A stretch of DNA of 51,446 bases. It comes from Candidatus Fibrimonadaceae bacterium (lineage in GTDB: Bacteria > Fibrobacterota > Fibrobacteria > Fibrobacterales > Fibrobacteraceae). A program made the position numbers and the translations under genes. Positions 7,503 through 14,926 of the stretch are shown here, piece by piece. Within the stretch, counting starts at the first letter, position 1. Every line of letters starts with the position of its first letter. The notes beneath the pieces are model-generated. The model saw only the letters and a list, made by a program, of their open reading frames with translations, did not search any database and was not told where the DNA came from. The DNA is taken from assembly GCA_031281345.1 (NCBI GenBank), contig JAITFN010000064.1:1-51446 (forward strand). The letters run 5' to 3'.

Positions 7503-8795
7503 ATGAAAACTTTGCGTTTTGCTATTGCCGCAGTAGCCGTAGCTGGTGGTGTGTCTGCCTTTGCGACCAATGCTCGTGTAGAGTCTTTGGGGAAAAGTTC
7601 CACTTTTATTATGGACGATGTTTCAATTTTCGACAACGCTGCAAACATCAATTTATATCCCAATTTTTTAATAGGCGAGTTAGGCAACTACAACTCCATA
7701 GATGTATTGCCAGGTGAAAATAGAGACCCTATTGACGCTTGGTTTGGCGGTATTTTTTCGCTAAAAGTTAGCGCAGATTATTCACTCTCCATTGCTGGTG
7801 TGTTAAATCGCAGAGAAGAAAGACTTTTAAAATATCTCCCAGATAACATAATGGATAAAAACGGCATTTCAAAAAAAGCCCCCGTGCCTGTAACAAATTT
7901 TGACGGCTTTTTGGGCGCAAATCTAGACAACAAAGCATTTGGTATTCATATATACGTTGCTCACCAAAACGGGCTTAGCGGCGAAGACGAAATTACCTCA
8001 GATGCTTTTGTATCTGCTGTGCAATTAGACCTCGGCACAAACATTGAAATTTCAAGCGATTATGCAATAGAAGCCTCTGTTGGTACTGCCCGTATTCAAT
8101 ATGGGCCAAGCAAACGCAATCTCTTTGAATCCGATTTGCTCTCCTTCTTTTTTGACGCACGTATGTTTTCGAGAATCAGTGCTATAAACGGACATTTAAT
8201 TCCAGTGTTATCTTTTCGCGATATGAATGCACCTGGCCGCAGTGAGTTAGATTTTAACGCAGGTATGGGAGTTGACGCTGCTTTTGATAGGGGTTTCTTC
8301 TGGCTTGGCTTAAGAGGCTTTTACAATAAACAAAAAGCTGGTTCAACTTGGACAAAAAATATATATGGCGAAACAGTATATGCAGACTTAAAAGACAACA
8401 ATTATTGGGGTAATGAAAGAACATCTCTGTGGCAAGTTGGTAGCATAATCAGTTTTGGCATTGAAAGGAATATCTGGTGGGATTGGTTTGTTATCCGCGT
8501 TGGAGGTCAAAAAGTAATTGCTTATGCAGACTACAAAAGCGGAGACGAAGAAGGTGTTAGCATTTTGTGCCCAACAACAGTTACGCGTGGCGGTTGCCCA
8601 TCTGAAGGAAATTACTTTGTAACAAATCCGTCTAACGATGGCACAAAAAACGATAACGTTGGCTTTGGCTTTGGAATAAATATAGAAGAAAAGCTGAAAA
8701 TAGACTTCACCGTAGCCGAAGACGTTATGTTCCGCAATCCGTTTCAGGGTGAAGGCCGTTTAATAAGCAGAGTTGCTGCGACTTATTCGTTCTAA
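7503..8795 (+). CDS. Secreted outer-membrane beta-barrel protein, unknown function
   Basis: A 430-residue protein with a signal peptide (MKTLRFAIAAVAVAGGVSAFA, cleavage about residue 21-22). The rest is rich in alternating hydrophobic/aromatic strands and ends in TYSF, a terminal Phe typical of BAM-inserted barrels. The segment SSTFIMDDVSIFDNAANINLYPN after the signal recurs, as I recall it, in Fibrobacter-type outer-membrane proteins of unknown role. Two Cys in a loop (ILCPTTVTRGGCP) may form a disulphide. ATG 7503 has a GGAGAT site six bases upstream. It is followed by an overlapping lipoprotein gene and a lipid-kinase-like gene. Function cannot be assigned; porin or structural roles are possible. 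Confidence 0.75.
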   Translation: MKTLRFAIAAVAVAGGVSAFATNARVESLGKSSTFIMDDVSIFDNAANINLYPNFLIGELGNYNSIDVLPGENRDPIDAWFGGIFSLKVSADYSLSIAGVLNRREERLLKYLPDNIMDKNGISKKAPVPVTNFDGFLGANLDNKAFGIHIYVAHQNGLSGEDEITSDAFVSAVQLDLGTNIEISSDYAIEASVGTARIQYGPSKRNLFESDLLSFFFDARMFSRISAINGHLIPVLSFRDMNAPGRSELDFNAGMGVDAAFDRGFFWLGLRGFYNKQKAGSTWTKNIYGETVYADLKDNNYWGNERTSLWQVGSIISFGIERNIWWDWFVIRVGGQKVIAYADYKSGDEEGVSILCPTTVTRGGCPSEGNYFVTNPSNDGTKNDNVGFGFGINIEEKLKIDFTVAEDVMFRNPFQGEGRLISRVAATYSF

Positions 8796-9153
8796 TATTT
8801 TGTGGTATAAGCTCTTAATTCTAATATCATTGCTGGTCTCTTGCGCAGACCCAGCATTTAGAATTCACGAGCGTTTAGAAAAAACCTTGCAGCAAGATTT
8901 GGAAAGTATGGTGGCTCAAATAATAAAAGGCTCTGGCAAACAAAATGTTTTAGACACTCCATATTTTGTAATCAAAGATTTAAGGGAATTTCACGGAGAT
9001 ACCGCAAAAATTTATTCCGCTTATGCAGAGGTGGAATTTTATTATTTAAAAGATATAAAGGTAGCAGAAAAACGCAAGTTCCGCTACGATGCAAACCGCC
9101 ATTACTGGGATAGGTATTTTAAAGAATTGTTCTATTATTCAACCGAGCCATAA
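8773..9153 (+). CDS. Small lipoprotein, unknown function
   Basis: This 126-residue product has a short hydrophobic leader ending LLVSC, a lipobox whose Cys (residue 24 from this start) would be lipidated. The start is uncertain: TTG 8773 lies inside the preceding gene (23-nt overlap), and a second TTG at 8800, five bases after the upstream stop, would give a shorter but still adequate leader. The mature part is hydrophilic with EVEFYYLKD and FRYDANRHYWDRYFKELFYY near the end. I recognise no family. The overlap with the barrel gene and the 9-nt gap to the next gene suggest one transcript. Confidence 0.65.
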   Translation: MLRLIRSNILWYKLLILISLLVSCADPAFRIHERLEKTLQQDLESMVAQIIKGSGKQNVLDTPYFVIKDLREFHGDTAKIYSAYAEVEFYYLKDIKVAEKRKFRYDANRHYWDRYFKELFYYSTEP

Positions 9154-9162
9154 CACAAAAAT

Positions 9163-10095
9163 ATGCCTGCTTCCCATAAATTCCATTTTTTGATAAACCC
9201 CATAAGCGGTGGAGGGCAAGGCCATGAAGTATTTGATTTTTTGCCAGAAATTATGCGCTCTATGGATTTTAAGGAAGACGAATGGAAACGGGAATTCAGC
9301 GTTATAGATTCTTTTGAAGAGCAGATTAAAGATGCTCTAGCAGGCTCTGAGTGCCTTATAGCGGTTGGTGGCGATGGCACAATGACGGCTGTATTTAATG
9401 TTATTTTGCAACATAAAGAATTCAGTCATATAAAAATTGGGCTTATACCCCTTGGAACAGGGAACGACCTTGCAAGAGTTTTGAACCTCTATTCCGCCCT
9501 TGTTGACAGGGGCTTGCTGTACATAGTTCGCAGACTTGTTGTGGCAAGATCCAGAGAGCTTGATTTATGGCGGGTGAATGGTAAATTTGCAATGGCAAAC
9601 TATTTTTCCGCAGGCATAGATGCCCACATAGCCTACGATTTCAACAGAGACAGAAAAGAGGGAAAAATAGCTGGAAATTCCGTGCTAAAAAACAAACTGC
9701 ATTATGTAAAGAGATTTTTTGCCAATAAAGATTATCATTTAAAATCTGGGGAGTTGCACATAATAGATGAATTTGGCAAAAAGAAAATTTTTCCCTTGCA
9801 AAACAACAGCACGGTTATAGTGGGAAATATCCCGAGTTTTGCCGGAGGCAGCAATCCTTTTGGAAAATCCGATATGGCAGACGGCTTGCTGGAAGTTTTG
9901 AGAATTAAATCCATTAAAAACTTTTTGAGGGCTATTAGCATTGGGGCAGGCAGCTATGTTGTAAAAGCCAAGGAAATTGAAATTCACCTTGAAAAAGAGG
10001 AATTTATCCAAATAGATGGCGAAGACTTCAAAAACAAGCTAGAAATGCCAATTTTGATAAAATTTGGCGGAAAAGTGAATATGTTGCATTTATAA
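9163..10095 (+). CDS. Diacylglycerol kinase-family lipid kinase (DAGK catalytic domain)
   Basis: The 310-residue protein carries the DAGK/YegS-BmrU catalytic fold, with INPISGGGQG near the N-terminus, the nucleotide-binding GGDGTM (69-74) and LIPLGTGNDLARVL (~95-108). A C-terminal beta-sandwich half contains the usual IDGE-type motif (FIQIDGEDF). Such enzymes transfer phosphate from ATP to diacylglycerol or related lipids and act at the cytoplasmic membrane face in phospholipid recycling. The central insert with LDLWRVNGKFAMANYFSAGIDAHIAYDFNR resembles eukaryotic-type DAGK more than YegS, so the exact lipid is open. It lies 9 nt after the lipoprotein gene and lacks a clear Shine-Dalgarno. Confidence 0.85.
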   Translation: MPASHKFHFLINPISGGGQGHEVFDFLPEIMRSMDFKEDEWKREFSVIDSFEEQIKDALAGSECLIAVGGDGTMTAVFNVILQHKEFSHIKIGLIPLGTGNDLARVLNLYSALVDRGLLYIVRRLVVARSRELDLWRVNGKFAMANYFSAGIDAHIAYDFNRDRKEGKIAGNSVLKNKLHYVKRFFANKDYHLKSGELHIIDEFGKKKIFPLQNNSTVIVGNIPSFAGGSNPFGKSDMADGLLEVLRIKSIKNFLRAISIGAGSYVVKAKEIEIHLEKEEFIQIDGEDFKNKLEMPILIKFGGKVNMLHL

Positions 10096-10124
10096 TTTCG
10101 CTGTGGCATTCCCCCCGTTAGCTC
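10094..10124 (-). repeat. 30-bp dispersed intergenic repeat, copy B
   Basis: Its minus strand reads GAGCTAACGGGGGG followed by AATGCCACAGCGAAATT, matching copy A at 3890-3919 with three substitutions and one extra G. Here it merges with the palindromes that follow. Confidence 0.65.
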
Positions 10125-10189
10125 TCCGAGCGGAAAAAACGGGGGGACAAATAGAGATTTTTGTTAAAAAAATCTCTATTCAAGGGGGG
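10111..10189. repeat. Double palindrome with G/C-run arms (REP/MITE-like), possible terminator
   Basis: First hairpin: CCCCCCGTT (10111-10119) pairs with AACGGGGGG (10138-10146), with an inner GCTC/GAGC stem. Second hairpin: AATAGAGATTTTT (10150-10162) pairs perfectly with 10168-10180 around a 5-nt loop. Another GGGGGG run follows at 10184-10189. It could terminate the lipid-kinase transcript, but its complexity and sharing with copy A suggest a repeat element. Confidence 0.6.
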
Positions 10190-10254
10190 TTACTATAAAA
10201 TAGCTAAAGTTTTTCAGAAATATGCCGATATAAAGAACGAGGTGTGCTATACTG

Positions 10255-10890
10255 ATGATTAATGCTGTTTCTAATTCAAACGGCTATTCTCTGATTGTAA
10301 CCGCAGAAAATAGCAAAAATGCCGCAACTGGCGAACTCGGCGAGCAAAAACGCCCAGATGAAAATTTGGGCTATAATCTCTCATTGTCCGATGAAAATTG
10401 GAAAACTTTGGGCAAAAAAGGAGAGCAGGAGCTAAGCGAAGAAGATCTGAGAATGGTTGAGGAACTCAAAAAGATAGACAAAAAGGTTCACATTCACGAG
10501 CAGGCTCATTTAAGCGCAGCAGGGGGCTATGCACGCGGTGGCGCGCATTACGACTATGTAAGGGGGCCAGACGGCAATAAATATGCAAACTCAGGGCACG
10601 TGAATTTAGATACCAGCAGGGAAAAAACTCCAGAAGCAACCATAAGAAAAGCAAACATAATTCAAAAAGCAGCTCTTGCCCCAGCAGACCCTTCTCCAGC
10701 AGACAAGCAAATAGCAGCCAATGCTGCAAAAATGGCCGTAGATGCCCAGCAAGAACTCGCAGAAGAGCAAAAGGCTAAACTGAAAAGCTCCGAAACAACA
10801 AAATCAGTAAAAACGGAAAAATCGGCAAAAACGCCCGAAACGGAAACACCAGACGCACCACAAGTGGCGGTTAGCGAATCCAGTGGGTAA
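10255..10890 (+). CDS. SprA-related putative metalloprotease
   Basis: A 211-residue soluble protein with the putative zinc motif HEQAH (81-85, HExxH) followed by LSAAGGYARGGAHYDYVRGPDGNKYANSGHV. This is the hallmark of the bacterial SprA-related/CatA family (a DUF-type putative metalloprotease family). The N-terminus is polar without a signal peptide. The last ~60 residues are a low-complexity Lys/Glu/Thr/Ala tail. A GAGGTG site sits about 11 nt before the ATG, and a TATACT adjoins the start. The gene converges with the next one with no bases between stops. Proteolytic activity and substrate are inferred from the motif only. Confidence 0.75.
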   Translation: MINAVSNSNGYSLIVTAENSKNAATGELGEQKRPDENLGYNLSLSDENWKTLGKKGEQELSEEDLRMVEELKKIDKKVHIHEQAHLSAAGGYARGGAHYDYVRGPDGNKYANSGHVNLDTSREKTPEATIRKANIIQKAALAPADPSPADKQIAANAAKMAVDAQQELAEEQKAKLKSSETTKSVKTEKSAKTPETETPDAPQVAVSESSG

Positions 10891-11922
10891 CTATTTCTTT
10901 TTCTTTTTGTAGTCAACTTGGGGGCGCAAAACTTGACCAATGGTAACCAAAAGTGAAATTATGGGTTCTCTGCGGTCTCCAGAAATATCAAAAGCGGCAA
11001 CCCCGCCATAGCCATTTGATTCAACAGCCTCGGTTATAGCCTTAACAGAGGGAATACCGTTGAAAACTATAGTTTCGTTATCACTCACAGCAACTTCGCT
11101 TTTTGAAGATTCATCAAAAGACACGCTATATGCATCTTTTTTGTTGAATTTATCCATAATCTCTTTATATTGCAAAACACCATCGTTGCCGGAACCCGCA
11201 CCTTGGTGAGAGGAACCAAGCCCACTTGCTTTGTAAAACGATTTGCCATAAAATGGAAGTATTGGAACAAGTTTCTTTTTTGGAACGCCTGCATCCGCAA
11301 AGGCGGCTAAAATTCTGATGTTCTTGCTGGTGTTTGAATTGGGTTTTACCTGCGAATCGCTTGCAGAAGCCTCGTCTGTGAACCACAACGAAAAATTATC
11401 TATTCCGCTTAAATCTGCGCCAGAAACTGCACTCGCAAGAGATTCAGTTCCGGGAATAGCAATGCTCACAGTGATGCCAGCGTTTGCTAAGTTTGCAGCC
11501 TGCTTCAATAATTTTGGCAAATCTTCTGCGCTAATTGCACCGCCGTCTAGCTCAAAAGCGTCAACCTTGTATTCATTTTGAAATTTTTTAATAGCTTCTG
11601 CAAAATTTTTTGATTCATAAGCTTCTTTCATCGCGGCTTCGCTACCCAAACCGCCCACAGCAACAGTGAGCTTCACTTTGGCGGCTTTTGCTTGGCTAAC
11701 AAGGGCTAAAAAATTATCTTTGTCGGATTCATCGGCAAAAAGCAAATCTGAGCCAGATGGCGTTAAATAACCATAGCGAATATCCGTCAATAAATCGTAA
11801 CGCACATCTTTGGGAGTAAATTGCGAATATTGCGCCCAATGCGGAAAATAGGCTATTACCCTGTTTTGGGCAAAAAGCGTGGTTACGCATAATAAAACAA
11901 AAAACGGCAAAAATTTATTCAT
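10891..11922 (-). CDS. Secreted GH18-like (chitinase-fold) protein, probably catalytically inactive
   Basis: About 343 residues with a signal peptide (MNKFLPFFVLLCVTTLFAQ). The GH18 barrel is recognisable from VIAYFPHWAQYS at the first strand, KLTVAVGGLG at strand 3, KVDAFELDGG at strand 4 and YGGVAAFDISGDRRE near the end. The strand-4 motif in active GH18 enzymes is DGxDxDxE; here it reads D-A-F-E-L-D-G-G, so the acid/base Glu is Gly and the second Asp is Glu. Hydrolysis is therefore unlikely and a glycan-binding or structural role more plausible. ATG 11922 has a GAGG site seven bases upstream; an earlier ATG at 11934 forms an ATGA overlap with the upstream stop but contains that site. It is last in the fibrolytic operon. 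Confidence 0.75.
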   Translation of the reverse strand: MNKFLPFFVLLCVTTLFAQNRVIAYFPHWAQYSQFTPKDVRYDLLTDIRYGYLTPSGSDLLFADESDKDNFLALVSQAKAAKVKLTVAVGGLGSEAAMKEAYESKNFAEAIKKFQNEYKVDAFELDGGAISAEDLPKLLKQAANLANAGITVSIAIPGTESLASAVSGADLSGIDNFSLWFTDEASASDSQVKPNSNTSKNIRILAAFADAGVPKKKLVPILPFYGKSFYKASGLGSSHQGAGSGNDGVLQYKEIMDKFNKKDAYSVSFDESSKSEVAVSDNETIVFNGIPSVKAITEAVESNGYGGVAAFDISGDRREPIISLLVTIGQVLRPQVDYKKKKK

Positions 11923-11930
11923 TGCAAACC

Positions 11931-12824
11931 TCATCTTACCACATATATTTTTTGGTCGTTTTCATCCAAGCAAAAAGTATATTTGCTACAATCATAAGAA
12001 GTTCCTCGAACAATACAATGTACGTTTAGGTCTCTTTGATCACCCCTATTGCCTTTACAGTATTTATAGGGTCTGCCATCAAAGCGACCAAGGCGTAGAT
12101 AATGCTGTTCAAGAAGAGAAGGGTCATAATTAAAACTACTTAAATAGTCTTTTGCACTTGCTGATGTTGAATTTTCAGGTATAAACTGGCACATAGCTTT
12201 AGCTACGCTCATTGACGGTGATCCTCCACCCAACAAAAGGGTTTCCAATTCGCTCCAACCTCCGCTTTGGCAAATATCTACATAAAGAGGTTTTAATCGT
12301 GTTTGTATTGGCTGTGAGCTACTTGATTCACCCGAACTGCTTGATTCACTTGAACTGCTTGATTCACCTGAGCTGCTTGATTCACTTGAGCTGCTTGATT
12401 CACTTGAACTGCTTGATTCACTTGAACTGCTTGAGCTTACGGCACCAGAACTGCTTGAACTTACGCCGGCAGAGCTGCTTAACGGACAGGCTTGGGAGTA
12501 TTTTTGGTTGTTTTCATATTTTCCAGTGTAGTCTTCGCAATCATCCACAGGGCACTGCAAATAATCCAAATAAACTACTTTTGCAAAAGGTATATCAGAA
12601 ATGAAAATATCATTGCACCTTTCTACCTCTCTTTCTTTAAGTATAGTATCAAGAACTATTTGGCTCACCTTCACATCGTTATTTATTTCGCCATATATCT
12701 GCCAATCAAAATCAGCTGGTAAATTCGCCTTAAGTGCCGTTTCTTCGCTCACAGACATATCTGTGCAAGAACCAAAAAACAAAGCGGCAAATACACACAA
12801 GAAAATTGATAATCTCTTTTTCAT
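11931..12824 (-). CDS. Poly-serine-linker lipoprotein of the fibrolytic operon, unknown function
   Basis: The protein is 297 residues from ATG 12824 (GGAG seven bases upstream; an ATG at 12830 touches that site). The leader ends FFGSC, a lipobox. The mature part has an N-terminal Cys-containing region (~20-115), a Ser-rich linker of six-residue ESSSSS/ESSSSG units (~118-172), then a C-terminal domain with six Cys, including CQFIPENS and a closing CIVRGTSYDCSKYTFC. Poly-Ser linkers are common in fibrolytic bacteria between binding and anchoring modules. I do not recognise either domain. Position between the barrel genes and the GH18-like gene suggests a surface-exposed partner. Confidence 0.75.
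   Translation of the reverse strand: MKKRLSIFLCVFAALFFGSCTDMSVSEETALKANLPADFDWQIYGEINNDVKVSQIVLDTILKEREVERCNDIFISDIPFAKVVYLDYLQCPVDDCEDYTGKYENNQKYSQACPLSSSAGVSSSSSGAVSSSSSSESSSSSESSSSSESSSSGESSSSSESSSSGESSSSQPIQTRLKPLYVDICQSGGWSELETLLLGGGSPSMSVAKAMCQFIPENSTSASAKDYLSSFNYDPSLLEQHYLRLGRFDGRPYKYCKGNRGDQRDLNVHCIVRGTSYDCSKYTFCLDENDQKIYVVR
12312..12481 (-). repeat. 18-bp tandem repeat encoding poly-Ser linker
   Basis: Units related to GAACTGCTTGATTCACTT on the plus strand are repeated about six times, then degrade toward 12481. The 18-bp period is a multiple of three, so copy-number change would only alter linker length. Confidence 0.8.
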
Positions 12825-12835
12825 AGCCATTCTCC

Positions 12836-14917
12836 CTAAAACTCCACAGTTACCGTACCAGACATTATATACTTACTCAAATCTATTTCTCTTCCATTTC
12901 CATCTATCGTGAATGAAATTGCATTTGAAAGCAATCCACCTTGCAAATTTAAGTTTGCTCTTTCGCTTATTTTAACCTGCGGACCGCCTATAATCAAACG
13001 CTCGCTTGTTTTACTCATAGCATAAGAGGTTGTTATTGTCTCTGCACCATTTGTAGTTATAACCTCATAAGTGTAAGGATTCTTATACTCCTTTTCTAAT
13101 TGCTGGAAGCCTCCTATCAAAGAAAGCCCGCGCCATATTCCCACTTTAAACCCAGCCATAATGCGGCTAGCTTGCGGGTCGTTAAATCCTTCTTCTTGTT
13201 TGTTCTGTTCATAAGAGGCAGAAAGTGTCAATGCCTTGCTTAAATCTGCGAGGCGCGCAATATTAATCTCTGTGCCACCTCCAAGACGAGTGAATTTGCC
13301 TTGGAATTCAGAAGAGTAAGTTCCAAAAACAGCTCTAACACTAACTGCACGGTTCCAAACAAAATTCAAGTCTGCATCGCCACCGCTTCTATCTGGAGTG
13401 GCATAGCCATAAGGGAGTGCCAAATTCACGGCAGGGTCTAAAATTTGCTCTCTGCGCTCTAAGCGAGTGTAAGTTTGCTGGGTGTATGAATTGCGATAGT
13501 ACTGGGCAAGTTTATAGTTGTTATCCAGTCTAGAATTTTGGTAAATAGGTCTTCTGCCGCCAAAAATAGTGCTCGGCGTTCCTTGCGATCCGCTAACTAT
13601 TGTGATAGCACTCAAAGGCAAAGTGTAATAAAGGGAATAATACATATTTTCCAAAGAACCAGTGCGGAACTGCTGCAAATTATACTCCAAAGCAGCATCG
13701 CTGTTGAGTATTGGCAAATTTGGCAAGTATGCAGGCGAAGCGGCAAGCTCAGATTCAAAATCCTTGTCTGTTTTCAAAAAATGCCCTGAGAGTTTCACTT
13801 CAAACGGATTTTCTTTGTATTGCACAAACGCATTGCCCAGCAATGCCCCTTGGGATTCTATACTTTCTATTTCAGAAAGTTTGTACTGAGGTTTTGTGCT
13901 TGTTGTCATTGTATAATATGGATAAACATTTGACCCCACAGCACCTGGTGGCGAATTAATACCATTCAAGGATGGCAAACTAATCGTGGCATAATTCAAA
14001 AATATTTCCGGTTCTCCGCTGGTGGTATCGTGCCGCCAATGGCTCCAATTGGATAAGGCATATTCTGCTCCAATGCCAAAACTAACTGGACCTTCAAGAA
14101 GTTTTTTGCTATTATAGTTCAGTTCTAAACTCAGCACATTGTTTTTTTCGTAATCAATGCCGTCTTTAGAATTTTTCAAAGAACTGCTAAATCGGTTAAA
14201 TGTATAAACCTCGTTCACGCCAAGATAAGCACCATGAGTTTCAACGCCAACACGCGCAGCCATAGAAAATCTATCCTTATTCGGGTCAAAATCAAAAGAT
14301 ATCCTGTCCGATGCCTCTGCTACTTTACGGAGCCTAACAATGGTTCCTTGCAAAAAAATCTTATCAAGCATACCAGCAGATATTGAATACTCGGCATTTA
14401 TACCCTGCAAAAGCCTCCTATTTGTGCCATCTAAATATCTATCTTCCATAGCTTCTCTTTTCATTTCAGAAAATATTTCCGGTTCCATTATCATATCTGG
14501 TTCTGGCAAATAAATGGTGAGCGGCGTGTAGGCAATGCGCATTGTTCCCAAATTGAATTTTAGGCTTTTATCCATTATATTTCCATCGTAGCTCCACCAC
14601 CTCACTATGGGCGCATTGTTGCCCTCGCGGTATGCAGATTGCCAGTCTTTGTGAAAGCGCAAATCAAAGGTAGCTTTTGTTTCGTTGTTTGGGCGAACTG
14701 ATATGTTTAATAAAAAGTCGTTAAAAGCCAAGTATTCCGAAACATCTTCGCCTTTTGGCAATGTCTCAGAAGATAGAGTAGAAGACAATATACCACCCTT
14801 AGCCTGACCATTCATAGCAAAACCAATTACATTTTCTTCTATGCTGTCTAGCGCAGCAGAAACCTGAGCAAAAGACATGCTGCAAAACAAACCTAAAACT
14901 ATTATTGCATATCTCAT
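12836..14917 (-). CDS. Large outer-membrane beta-barrel, fibrolytic-operon paralog C
   Basis: A 693-residue protein with signal peptide MRYAIIVLGLFCSMSFAQ and many amphipathic strands, ending GTVTVEF (terminal Phe). ATG 14917 is preferred because GAGGTG lies five bases upstream; the GTG at 14923 overlaps that site. Near residue 130-175 it carries YTPLTIYLPEPDMIMEPE followed by RREAMED-like charged residues and LLQGINAEY. The adjacent barrel genes have the same arrangement (YSPLTLYMPGIDIMYEP, QSPLTIYERETSPRF), so the three are paralogs. There is no plug or TonB-box motif that I can see, so it is not SusC-like. A porin, adhesin scaffold or glycan conduit are all possible; the function is unknown. 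Confidence 0.75.
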   Translation of the reverse strand: MRYAIIVLGLFCSMSFAQVSAALDSIEENVIGFAMNGQAKGGILSSTLSSETLPKGEDVSEYLAFNDFLLNISVRPNNETKATFDLRFHKDWQSAYREGNNAPIVRWWSYDGNIMDKSLKFNLGTMRIAYTPLTIYLPEPDMIMEPEIFSEMKREAMEDRYLDGTNRRLLQGINAEYSISAGMLDKIFLQGTIVRLRKVAEASDRISFDFDPNKDRFSMAARVGVETHGAYLGVNEVYTFNRFSSSLKNSKDGIDYEKNNVLSLELNYNSKKLLEGPVSFGIGAEYALSNWSHWRHDTTSGEPEIFLNYATISLPSLNGINSPPGAVGSNVYPYYTMTTSTKPQYKLSEIESIESQGALLGNAFVQYKENPFEVKLSGHFLKTDKDFESELAASPAYLPNLPILNSDAALEYNLQQFRTGSLENMYYSLYYTLPLSAITIVSGSQGTPSTIFGGRRPIYQNSRLDNNYKLAQYYRNSYTQQTYTRLERREQILDPAVNLALPYGYATPDRSGGDADLNFVWNRAVSVRAVFGTYSSEFQGKFTRLGGGTEINIARLADLSKALTLSASYEQNKQEEGFNDPQASRIMAGFKVGIWRGLSLIGGFQQLEKEYKNPYTYEVITTNGAETITTSYAMSKTSERLIIGGPQVKISERANLNLQGGLLSNAISFTIDGNGREIDLSKYIMSGTVTVEF

Positions 14918-14926
14918 ATTCACCTC

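Noticed and set aside
10111-10189. Transfer RNA or riboswitch
   Set aside because: It is two simple hairpins with no anticodon, T-loop or conserved riboswitch core, and no downstream regulated gene fits.
12312-12481. CRISPR array
   Set aside because: The 18-bp units are contiguous without spacers and encode the Ser linker in frame.
12212-12604. Plus-strand frame with repeated CLIHLN units
   Set aside because: It is the reverse reading of the poly-Ser repeat in the lipoprotein gene.
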